A DNA stretch of 17,402 bases. It comes from an uncultured Clostridia bacterium. GTDB taxonomy: Bacteria > Bacillota > Clostridia > TANB77 > CAG-508. Positions 7,120 through 13,523 of this stretch are shown here, one piece after another. The number at the start of each line of letters is the position of its first letter. The first letter of the stretch is position 1. The stretch covers positions 1 through 17,402 of the forward strand of contig CAKPRA010000037.1 in assembly GCA_934180065.1 (NCBI GenBank). Reading direction: 5' to 3'. The notes beneath the pieces are model-generated. The model was not told the origin of the DNA and did no database searches. It worked only from the letters and a program-made list of their open reading frames with translations. Position numbers and translations under genes: made by a program.

Positions 7120-7671
7120 ATGAGAAAAGATTTAGGAAACAAAATGAATTTCTTACCACTTCCAGTTCTAATGATTGGAACATATAACAAAGATGGGAAA
7201 GCAAATGTAATGAATGCTGCTTGGGGAGGAATACATGATTATGGAAAAATTTTTATTTCATTATCAAAACATAAAACAACAGAAAACTTAGAGCTAAAAA
7301 AAGCATTTACAGTAAGCTTTGCAACAAAGAAAACTGAACAAATATCAGATTATTTTGGAGTAGTATCAGGAAACAAAGAAGATAAAATCGCAAAAACAGG
7401 AGTACATGTAACAAAATCAAATTTTGTAGATGCACCAATTATTGAAGAATATCCATTAACATTAGAATGTAAAGTAGATTCTTTTGAAGATGGAGAGCTA
7501 ATAGGAACAATTGTAAATTGTTCAATTGATGAAGAGTATTTAGATGAAAATGGAAATATTGATGTTGATAAAATGGAAGTAATTACATTTGATATGGTAA
7601 GCAACACATACAGAGTTTTAGGAGAAGTAGTTGGAAATGCTTTTAAAGATGGATTAAAATTAAAAGATTAA
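7120..7671 (+). CDS. Flavin reductase family protein (FMN-binding split barrel)
   Basis: This 183-residue protein matches the flavin reductase-like family: LPLPVLMIGTYNKDGKANVM, NAAWGGI (the FMN phosphate region), IFISLSKHKTTENLELKKAF, TVSFAT, a DYFGVVSGNKEDK-type turn and EYPLTLECKVD strand, then TIVNCSIDE. Such proteins bind FMN and pass electrons from NAD(P)H or partner redox proteins; the partner cannot be told here. GGGAGGA before ATG 7120 gives 7-base spacing. It is a single-gene unit: its own promoter lies at 7056-7086 and a hairpin terminator at 7740-7777. Confidence 0.9.
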   Translation: MRKDLGNKMNFLPLPVLMIGTYNKDGKANVMNAAWGGIHDYGKIFISLSKHKTTENLELKKAFTVSFATKKTEQISDYFGVVSGNKEDKIAKTGVHVTKSNFVDAPIIEEYPLTLECKVDSFEDGELIGTIVNCSIDEEYLDENGNIDVDKMEVITFDMVSNTYRVLGEVVGNAFKDGLKLKD

Positions 7672-7739
7672 GTATTGAATAAAAGAAAAAATGGGTTATT
7701 GATATAAAGAAATGAACTGATAGTTCAAAATAAATTTCA

Positions 7740-7777
7740 AAAAATGAATCACTGTATTTTAAGGTGATTCTTTTTTG
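7740..7777 (+). terminator. Rho-independent terminator after the flavin reductase
   Basis: GAATCAC (7746-7752) pairs perfectly with GTGATTC (7764-7770) around an 11-base loop, and a T-run follows (7771-7776). A matching A-run precedes the stem, so the pairing can be longer and the element could also work from the other strand. Confidence 0.8.
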
Positions 7778-7923
7778 TATAATAGGAAATTATAAGAAAC
7801 TTTAAGTTTCACAACTCAAAGTGAAAATAAAATATTTATTTTCAAAGGAAAGTTCAATATATAAGTACAATTTTACTTATGAGTAATGCTGAAACTATAT
7901 GCTATATTAAGAATAGATATTTC

Positions 7924-8019
7924 CTATAGACATTTTTGTGAATTTACATTTGATGCTCTACTATCATCTTCATTATAATTCATATCCAATAACCAGTGAA
8001 AACTTTCGACTTGCCAGTG
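7924..8019 (-). pseudogene. ISAs1/IS4-type transposase C-terminal remnant
   Basis: On the minus strand the frame reads HWQVESFHWLLDMNYNEDD, then SRASNVNSQKCL and stop. This is the block around the last catalytic glutamate of ISAs1-like (H-repeat) transposases, normally R-HW-IE-LHW-LDV-F-ED-SR followed by N-A-NL. No longer open frame precedes it: a TGA lies three codons upstream and a different frame continues (FEQENTG...). It is therefore a short relic. The wider stretch 7672-8240 holds this relic, the terminator and the presumed promoter of the coiled-coil gene, and no intact gene. Confidence 0.55.
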
Positions 8020-8143
8020 TTTTCTTGTTCAAAATATATATCAAAACTTTCTTTTATATTCATTCTTATCACTTTATATAAGTTTATCATATATTTTTGA
8101 ATTTTTGTAATATGATTAAATTTCCCTGAGAAATCTCATTATT

Positions 8144-8177
8144 ATATATACAAATATTTTATTATAAGATATAATTA
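8144..8177 (+). promoter_or_regulatory. Element shared with the rhuM upstream region, copy 1
   Basis: ATATATACAAATATTT (8144-8159), a 10-base gap and TATAATTA (8170-8177) lie upstream of the coiled-coil gene. The same two blocks with the same 10-base gap occur at 9666-9699 upstream of the RhuM-Fic gene. The second block looks like a -10 hexamer. No clear -35 is seen at the usual distance, so the first block may be an activator site, an operator or shared ancestry. Confidence 0.4.
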
Positions 8178-8240
8178 TATTGATATGTAAATAATAAAAA
8201 GTAATAATTATTGTACAATTTATAGATGGAGGTACCTGGA

Positions 8241-9503
8241 ATGAGCAAAGAAGAGGAAGAATACTATTATTGGAGAAATAAAGCTAGAGAAGAAGAGGAA
8301 ATTTTTTATCAAAACAAAAAAAATGTAAATAAATTACAAGAAGAGGAAAGCGAACTTAAGCGAAATGTTGAAGAATTAAAGCTTAAAAGAGCAAAGGAAA
8401 ACAGTAAATTTATAGATGAAGAATATGAAAGAGCTCAGAAAAGAGCAAAAACAGAATTTTCAGATAAGGAAACTTTGGCTGCAATTGAAAGAAAAATTGA
8501 AGAAGCAAAGTTGGCTTTAGCACAAATGAAAGAAGAAAAAAAACAATTGGAACTGCAGAAAAATTCACTAAATGAGAAGTCAGAAATGTTAAAAGAAAAA
8601 GTTAAAGAAACAAACACAAAATACAAAGAAAAGGAAAAAGAATTGAAAGAAAAAGAATCTGAATTAGATTCTAAAGAGCGCCAGTTAAATAGAAAAAAAA
8701 TTAATCAAGAAGAAATGCAGGAAAATTTGGATAAACAAGAATCAACTTTAAATGAAAAAGAAGATATGATTTCAAAACGTGAAAAAGAATTACTTGAAAG
8801 AGAGAAAGCTTTGCAAAAAAGAGAAACAATAATTAATGAAAGAGAGCAAAATATTCAAGTAAAACAAGATAAATTAAAAGAAAGAGAGCAAAACTTAGAA
8901 AACAGGGAGCAAATTGTATCTGAAAAGGAAAAACAATTTGATGATATTGAAACTGATATTAAAGATAAAAATAACAAAATTCAGGAGTTAGAGCTGATTG
9001 TGGGAAATCAAGAAAATCTTATCAAATATGATGAAAGTATTATAAAAAAACTAACAGAGAAAATTAAAATCCTACATGAATTAACATTAAAGTCAAAAGA
9101 AACCTTTATTGATTTAGGAGCGAAAATTTCAACTGTTGGAAATAGAATATTTAATTTGGAAAATAAACTTGAAAATGAAGAAAAAAAGGGAATTTTTTCA
9201 ATTATAGGCCAAAGAATAAAAAGCATTTTTTCGAAAAAAGCATTATTACCACCAGCTTCAAATGAGTGTCGAGAAATTTATCAAGATAGCATAAATATAA
9301 ATGGTTCTGCTGATAAATGTAGATTTGAAATGCAAAGATATGATGAAAAAGAAAATGTTAATGAAATAAGAGAAATTTTAGAGGAAAGAAAAAATTTAAA
9401 AAAGAATATTAATAATGTAGATATAACCGAAAATATTAAACAAGAAGATATAGATAATTCAAATATTTCAAAAGATTCTTATGAAAGATATTTGGAAAAA
9501 TAG
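8241..9503 (+). CDS. Long coiled-coil protein, unknown function
   Basis: This 420-residue protein is very rich in Glu and Lys. Residues from near the start to about 270 form an almost continuous coiled coil, with a repeating L-ERE-L-RE motif (KELLEREKALQKRETIINE, REQNLENREQ). A short amphipathic segment follows at about 317-331 (GIFSIIGQRIKSIFSKK) that could touch the membrane. The C-terminal 90 residues are polar and look unstructured. I chose ATG 8241 because GGAGG (8228-8232) sits 8 bases before it; the ATG at 8226 overlaps this SD. The gene stands alone between IS relics and a terminator. No catalytic motif is seen. It could be a structural, mobilisation-related or phage-related protein, but no sequence feature decides this. 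Confidence 0.75.
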   Translation: MSKEEEEYYYWRNKAREEEEIFYQNKKNVNKLQEEESELKRNVEELKLKRAKENSKFIDEEYERAQKRAKTEFSDKETLAAIERKIEEAKLALAQMKEEKKQLELQKNSLNEKSEMLKEKVKETNTKYKEKEKELKEKESELDSKERQLNRKKINQEEMQENLDKQESTLNEKEDMISKREKELLEREKALQKRETIINEREQNIQVKQDKLKEREQNLENREQIVSEKEKQFDDIETDIKDKNNKIQELELIVGNQENLIKYDESIIKKLTEKIKILHELTLKSKETFIDLGAKISTVGNRIFNLENKLENEEKKGIFSIIGQRIKSIFSKKALLPPASNECREIYQDSININGSADKCRFEMQRYDEKENVNEIREILEERKNLKKNINNVDITENIKQEDIDNSNISKDSYERYLEK

Positions 9504-9551
9504 TATGAAAAGTATTTGAAAAAAAATACAGTTATGTTTTCTTTAAACAAA

Positions 9552-9588
9552 AGAAAAAAATCACTTGAAATATAGTGATTTTTTTTGT
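9552..9588 (+). terminator. Rho-independent terminator after the coiled-coil gene
   Basis: AAAAAAATCACT (9554-9565) pairs with AGTGATTTTTTT (9574-9585) over an 8-base loop, followed by more T. The A/T arms make it symmetrical and possibly bidirectional. Confidence 0.85.
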
Positions 9589-9665
9589 AGCAGTGTTCCC
9601 AGCATGGGTAACAACTTGAATATAATTACGAGAAAAATATAAAATTTTTAGAAAATTTGGAAATA

Positions 9666-9699
9666 ATATATACAAATATTTGTTCTTATTATATAATTA
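9666..9699 (+). promoter_or_regulatory. Element shared with the coiled-coil gene upstream region, copy 2
   Basis: ATATATACAAATATTT (9666-9681), a 10-base gap, then TATAATTA (9692-9699), exactly as at 8144-8177. It lies about 90 bases before the RhuM-Fic start. Between them is a six-codon frame with its own GGAGA (ATG 9738, MERLML), probably chance. Confidence 0.4.
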
Positions 9700-9789
9700 A
9701 CCCCATAGTTCAAATATGAAGAAAAGGAGAAGTTTATATGGAGCGATTAATGTTATAAGAGCTAAATTTAATATAAAGGATGTGTTCTT

Positions 9790-10738
9790 ATGGACAAGAA
9801 AAAAAATGAGATTATTTTATTTGAAAACCAAGGAGTAAAATTAGAGGTAAATGTGAAAGATGAAACTGTGTGGCTGACACAGGAGCAAATGTCAAAGTTA
9901 TTTGGAAAAGCTAAATCAACAATCAATGAGCATATTAAGAATATCTATAAAGAAGAAGAACTTACTGAAAATGAAACTATGACTAAATTCGGAAATTCCG
10001 AATTTTCTGATAAACCAACTAATTATTATAATTTGGATATGATTATTTCTGTTGGATACAGAGTTAAATCACAACAAGGTATTACATTTAGAAAATGGGC
10101 TACTAAAATTTTAAAAGATTACATGTTAAAAGGATATGCTATAAATCAGAAAAGACTAGATTACTTAGAAAAAACTGTAAAACTAATAGACATAGCCAAT
10201 CGTATGGATGAAAGATTAGAAGCTGGAGATGCTAAAGAAATTTTAAAAGTAATTGGTGAATATTCAAAGGCATTAGATTTATTAGATGACTATGATCACA
10301 GAACTTTAAAGAAAATAAATGGAAATATAGATAATAGAAAAATAGAATATAAAGAATGTTTAAATATAATTAATAAATTAAGATTTAATGAGGAAAGTTC
10401 AATATTTGCAGTCGAAAGAGATAATGGATTAGAATCAATTATTGGAAATATTTATCAAAGTTTTGCACGGAGAAGATATTTATAAGAGCGTAGAAGAAAA
10501 AGGAGCAAATTTTTTATATTTAGTTGTAAAAAATCATGTGTTTGTAGATGGAAATAAAAGAATTGCAGCAACATTATTTATATACTTTTTAAATTATTAT
10601 GATATTTTATATAAAAATGATAAACAAGTAATTGATAATAACACATTAGCAGCATTAACATTATTAATTGCAGAGTCAAATCCTAAAGAAAAAGAAGTAA
10701 TTATTGATTTAGTAATGAATTTTTTGAACAATGATTAA
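9790..10738 (+). pseudogene. RhuM-Fic (Doc-type) protein split by a one-base frameshift
   Basis: The first part (9790-10485) is a RhuM-type N-terminal domain: VWLTQEQMSKLFGKAKSTIN (winged-helix-like), an NYYNLDMIISVGYRVKSQQG segment, and FRKWATKILKDYMLKGYAIN, then a helical region. It continues into a Fic/Doc domain in another frame. At 10465-10471 the sequence reads GCA C GGA; removing the C at 10468 joins SFA to GEDIYKSVEEKG and runs on through HVFVDGNKRIAATLF (Fic motif H-F-DGNKR, intact) to 10738. The joined product is about 316 residues, a normal length for RhuM-Fic proteins. Doc-type Fic proteins modify target proteins with a nucleotide or phosphate. The upstream part alone would be a truncated RhuM. 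No slippery heptamer is seen at the join, so mutation or sequencing error is likelier than programmed frameshifting. Confidence 0.75.
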
Positions 10739-10819
10739 AAAATTTAAGAGGAAAAATATATTATTATACAAATTTGCAAAGAATAATTAATAAAATTTAG
10801 TTATGGAAGGGGAATACAT

Positions 10820-11716
10820 ATGTTACACAAAATGAAATTAAATGACAGTCCATTTGAAAGAATAAAAAATGGAACAAAAACAATAGAATTTAGATTATAT
10901 GATGAAAAAAGACAACAAGTAAAAATTGGAGACAAAATAGAGTTTTCAAAATTACCAGATTTACAAGAAAAATTAATAGTTGATGTTATCGATTTATACA
11001 GAGAAGATACATTTGAAAATTTATTTAGAAAATTGTATTCTGATGAAGAAGAAATAATACAAAAAACCGAAACAATGCATACAATATATTCACCAGAAAA
11101 AGAGCAACAATACGGCATTTTAGGAATTAAAATAAAAATTAATGTAGATAATTTAAAAGAAAACATTGAAAAATTTATTCCATATAATGAGCAAGAAGAA
11201 GTTGAAAGAAAAATAATGTTAGATTACATTAGAGATTTCAATGATACATTAACTAGACAAAACGAATATGGACATTTCACAAGCTCTGCATTTGTGCTTA
11301 ATAAAGAAAGAACAAAAATGTTAATGATATATCACAAAATCTATAATTCGTGGGCCTGGGTAGGAGGTCATAGTGATGGGGATAGTGATCTTCTATATGT
11401 TGCAATGAAAGAGGCAAAAGAAGAAACAGGAATAAAAAATGTTACTCCTATTTCTAATGATATATATTCACTAGAAATAATTAATGTAAATGGACACGAA
11501 AAAAGAGGAAAATATGTAGGTTCGCATGTTCATCTTAATGTAACATATTTATTAGAAGCAGATGAAAATGAAGAAATACACATAAAAGAAGATGAAAATA
11601 GTGGAGTAAAATGGGTTCCTATTGATGAAGTGTTAAATGTAACATCTGAAATTTGGGTACGAGATAGAGTTTATACTAAAATAATAGAAAAAATGAAAAA
11701 AGATGGAATCATATAA
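10820..11716 (+). CDS. ASCH-NUDIX fusion protein
   Basis: Residues 1-108 form an ASCH-like domain: MKLNDSPFERIKNGTKTIEF, RLYDEKRQQVKIGDKIEF, then a strand and the YGILGIKI end. A linker (110-150) leads to a NUDIX domain (about 151-298). The NUDIX box lies at 183-205 (GHSDGD...KEAKEETGI). It keeps the second part E-x-x-EE-x-G, but the usual R is K197 and the first Glu position is Ser189 with Asp190 next to it, so metal binding should hold while specificity may differ. NUDIX enzymes cleave X-linked nucleoside diphosphates. ASCH domains are RNA- or modified-base-related folds. The start has GGAAGGGG upstream. A 33-base gap separates it from the YjbR/MmcQ copy 2, suggesting cotranscription. The pairing points to nucleotide or RNA-related chemistry, by inference. 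Confidence 0.82.
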   Translation: MLHKMKLNDSPFERIKNGTKTIEFRLYDEKRQQVKIGDKIEFSKLPDLQEKLIVDVIDLYREDTFENLFRKLYSDEEEIIQKTETMHTIYSPEKEQQYGILGIKIKINVDNLKENIEKFIPYNEQEEVERKIMLDYIRDFNDTLTRQNEYGHFTSSAFVLNKERTKMLMIYHKIYNSWAWVGGHSDGDSDLLYVAMKEAKEETGIKNVTPISNDIYSLEIINVNGHEKRGKYVGSHVHLNVTYLLEADENEEIHIKEDENSGVKWVPIDEVLNVTSEIWVRDRVYTKIIEKMKKDGII

Positions 11717-11749
11717 TATATGAACTGCATTAAAAATAAGGAAAGTGAA

Positions 11750-12076
11750 ATGAATAAAGAGGAAATATTAAATTATTGTTTATCTTTAGAAAATACATAT
11801 AAAGACACTCCTTTTCCAGGTGATTTTGAATCAGTAACAATGAAACATACTAAAAATAAAAAATGGTTTGCATTAATTATGTATGTTAATGATAAATTAT
11901 ATCTTAATGTAAAAACAGATCCAAACTATTCTGATATATTAAGAAATACATACAATTACATAATACCAGCATATCACATGAATAAGGAGCACTGGAACAC
12001 AATTATTATAGATGAAAAGGTAGACAAGTCATTAGTTAAAGAATTGATAGAGCAAAGTTATGAATTAACAAAATAA
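11750..12076 (+). CDS. MmcQ/YjbR family protein, copy 2
   Basis: The 108-residue protein is the paralogue of 5415-5741 (94 of 108 residues the same). Differences cluster in the N-terminal 25 residues and at residues 34, 45, 87, 91, 93 and 105; the block from VNDKLYLNVKTDPNYSDILR through the AYHMNKEHWNTII segment is almost unchanged. I chose ATG 11750 over 11720, since AAGGAAAG at 11738-11745 fits it and the longer form adds ten residues absent from copy 1. It follows the ASCH-NUDIX gene, and its stop is 15 bases before the promoter of the antitoxin RNA. DNA-level differences are many and mostly silent, so both copies have been kept under protein-level selection. Function is as uncertain as for copy 1. 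Confidence 0.87.
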   Translation: MNKEEILNYCLSLENTYKDTPFPGDFESVTMKHTKNKKWFALIMYVNDKLYLNVKTDPNYSDILRNTYNYIIPAYHMNKEHWNTIIIDEKVDKSLVKELIEQSYELTK

Positions 12077-12091
12077 AAAGTATTGAAAACA

Positions 12092-12120
12092 TTGATTATT
12101 ATTGAAAAATATGATATATT
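12092..12120 (+). promoter_or_regulatory. Promoter of the antitoxin RNA repeats
   Basis: TTGATT (12092-12097), a 17-base spacer and TATATT (12115-12120) make a good sigma-A-type pair. Transcription should start near 12127, about 65 bases before the first 36-nt repeat. In known ToxIN loci one promoter of this kind precedes the repeats and serves both RNA and toxin. Confidence 0.65.
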
Positions 12121-12132
12121 AAAAATACACAG

Positions 12133-12170
12133 AGCAATAATATATGTAAAATGCATATAATATTACTGCT
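12133..12170 (+). repeat. Imperfect inverted repeat in the antitoxin leader
   Basis: AGCA (12133-12136) and TGCT (12167-12170) bound a stretch whose arms (ATAATATATG and CATATAATATTA) pair with small bulges. It would form a leader hairpin of the transcript just before the repeats. Its role is unknown; it could protect the RNA's 5' end or be an operator. Confidence 0.45.
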
Positions 12171-12191
12171 GATATAAACAGCAAAAAAGTT

Positions 12192-12299
12192 GGTGAATCC
12201 AGCCATTAAATTGGAACTTAAAAAAGCGGTGAATCCAGCCATCAAATTGGAACTTAAAAAAGCGGTGTTTCCAGCCATTAAATTGGAACTTAAAAAAGG
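12192..12299 (+). ncRNA. toxI: Type III antitoxin RNA: three tandem 36-nt repeats (toxI-like)
   Basis: Three head-to-tail 36-base units occupy 12192-12227, 12228-12263 and 12264-12299 with no spacers. Each starts GGTG, contains CCAGCCAT and AAATTGGAACTT, and ends in a six-A run with G. Unit 2 differs from unit 1 by one base (T to C at position 16); unit 3 by AA to TT at 5-6 and the last base. In each unit GGU (1-3) can pair with GCC (11-13) and UCCA (7-10) with UGGA (21-24), an H-type pseudoknot order like that of known ToxI RNA. The A-run is a likely cleavage site for the toxin. Repeat length, position before a terminator and a ToxN/AbiQ gene all match type III antitoxins. Folding and processing are predicted only. 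Confidence 0.85.
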
Positions 12300-12330
12300 G
12301 GGATTAGAGGTAAAGCTCTAGTCCTTTTAT
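12297..12330 (+). terminator. Rho-independent terminator between antitoxin repeats and toxin
   Basis: GGATTAGAG (12301-12309) pairs with CTCTAGTCC (12316-12324; one G-T pair) over a six-base loop, extended by G-T pairs to the following T-run (12325-12328). Its 5' edge touches the last repeat. In ToxIN systems a leaky terminator at this place makes antitoxin RNA more abundant than toxin mRNA. Confidence 0.8.
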
Positions 12331-12363
12331 ATTTATATAAAAATATTAAGGAGGTAATTTTAG

Positions 12364-12876
12364 ATGATTATAAATTTAAAAATTGTTAGAGTTAATTCAA
12401 ATTATTGTGATTACTTAAGAAAATATGATAATAAAGTGGCCTATAATAAAAATGAAAAAGAGTTAAGACCATTTATAGGAATATTGTTTAAAATCGAAAT
12501 GTGTGAATATTTTGCACCATTATCAAGTCCTAAACCTAAACACAAGAATATGAAAAATACTTTAGATTTTTTCAAAATAAAAAATGGTGAATTAGGTGCT
12601 GTAAATTTTAATAATATGATACCAGTAAATAAAAATAACTATTCATTAGTTGATTTAAATAAAGAAACATTAACAATTTCTGAATTAAAGTATCAAAAGT
12701 TATTAAGGGAACAATTAGCTTGGTTAAACGCAAATTATCAACAAGTAAAAAATAAGTCTTTTAAGTTATATCAATTATATAATGAGGGACGATTACCACA
12801 AAATATAAAATCAAGGTGTTGTAATTTTAAATTATTAGAGGAAAAATGTACTAAATATAATATGGATATCAATTAA
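12364..12876 (+). CDS. toxN: ToxN/AbiQ-family type III toxin endoribonuclease
   Basis: The 170-residue protein (family members are about 170-180) carries the hallmark blocks of ToxN/AbiQ: YLRKYDNKVAYN, RPFIGILFKI, FAPLSSPKPKH (residues 50-60), GAVNFNNMIPV, a YQKLLREQLAWLNAN helix and a C-terminal RCCNFKLLEEKC. S54-S55-P56-K57 matches the T/S-S-x-K active-site pattern of ToxN. The toxin cuts cellular RNA and its own antitoxin at A-rich sites and is held inactive in a complex with the RNA repeats. It is freed when phage infection disturbs RNA supply. AAGGAGGT at 12348-12355 sets the start. It is expressed only by read-through of the terminator upstream, and has no promoter of its own that I can see. 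The reading frame is intact, so the system could be functional. Confidence 0.9.
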   Translation: MIINLKIVRVNSNYCDYLRKYDNKVAYNKNEKELRPFIGILFKIEMCEYFAPLSSPKPKHKNMKNTLDFFKIKNGELGAVNFNNMIPVNKNNYSLVDLNKETLTISELKYQKLLREQLAWLNANYQQVKNKSFKLYQLYNEGRLPQNIKSRCCNFKLLEEKCTKYNMDIN

Positions 12877-12886
12877 TAAAAAATTA

Positions 12887-12915
12887 TTGTGATTATCCTA
12901 AAAATATGTTATACT
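12887..12915 (+). promoter_or_regulatory. Promoter of the pth operon
   Basis: TTGTGA (12887-12892), 17-base spacer, TATACT (12910-12915). The start would lie about 25 bases before the SD (GGAGG at 12938-12942) of pth. It begins 10 bases after the toxin stop. Confidence 0.7.
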
Positions 12916-12948
12916 TTATAAGTATTTAACATAAAAAGGAGGCATTTT

Positions 12949-13509
12949 ATGTATCTTATAGTAGGTCTTGGAAATCCAGAAGCGGAATATGCAAGAACAA
13001 GACATAATATGGGTGTTGATGTTGTAAATGAATTAGCAGATAAATATAAAATAGCAATATCAAGAGAAAAGTTTGATGGTCTATATGGAACTGGTGAAAT
13101 TGAAAACGAAAAAGTGATATTATTAAAACCACAAACATATATGAATTTAAGTGGTGATTCAGTAATTCAATTTGCAAATTTTTATAAATTAAATCCAGAA
13201 GAGATAATTGTTATTTATGATGATATAGATACAAATCCAGGTAAAATAAGAATACGTAAAAAAGGTGGACCTGGAACTCACAATGGAATGAAATCAGTTG
13301 TAAGCAGATTAAATTCAGAAGATTTTCCTAGAGTTAGAGTTGGAATTGGAATGCCTGAATTTAAAGGGGATTTAGTTAACTATGTAATTGGAAATATAAC
13401 TGATGAAGATTATGAAGAATTAAAAAAAGGAATAAATAAAGCGTCAGAAGCAGTGGCATCTATTATAAAAGATGGAATAGATATGGCAATGAATAAATAT
13501 AATGCTTAG
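12949..13509 (+). CDS. pth: Peptidyl-tRNA hydrolase
   Basis: The 186-residue enzyme frees tRNA from stalled peptidyl-tRNA in the cytoplasm; it is normally essential. It opens MYLIVGLGNPEAEYARTRHN, with N9 and the catalytic H19 in the N-x(9)-RHN block. YDDID (D91) and the GGPGTHNG loop (N112) supply the other known active-site residues of the bacterial Pth family. Length is typical. GGAGG sits 6 bases before the ATG. It begins an apparent operon with the RNase G-like gene 14 bases downstream, under the promoter at 12887-12915. Nothing is unusual in the sequence. Confidence 0.97.
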   Translation: MYLIVGLGNPEAEYARTRHNMGVDVVNELADKYKIAISREKFDGLYGTGEIENEKVILLKPQTYMNLSGDSVIQFANFYKLNPEEIIVIYDDIDTNPGKIRIRKKGGPGTHNGMKSVVSRLNSEDFPRVRVGIGMPEFKGDLVNYVIGNITDEDYEELKKGINKASEAVASIIKDGIDMAMNKYNA

Positions 13510-13523
13510 ATTGTGGAGGTAAA

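Noticed and set aside
9738..9758. Six-codon leader peptide before RhuM
   Set aside because: No conserved feature, and very short frames are common by chance.
12192..12299. CRISPR array
   Set aside because: The 36-base units touch each other with no spacers, and no cas gene is present; a ToxN-type gene follows.
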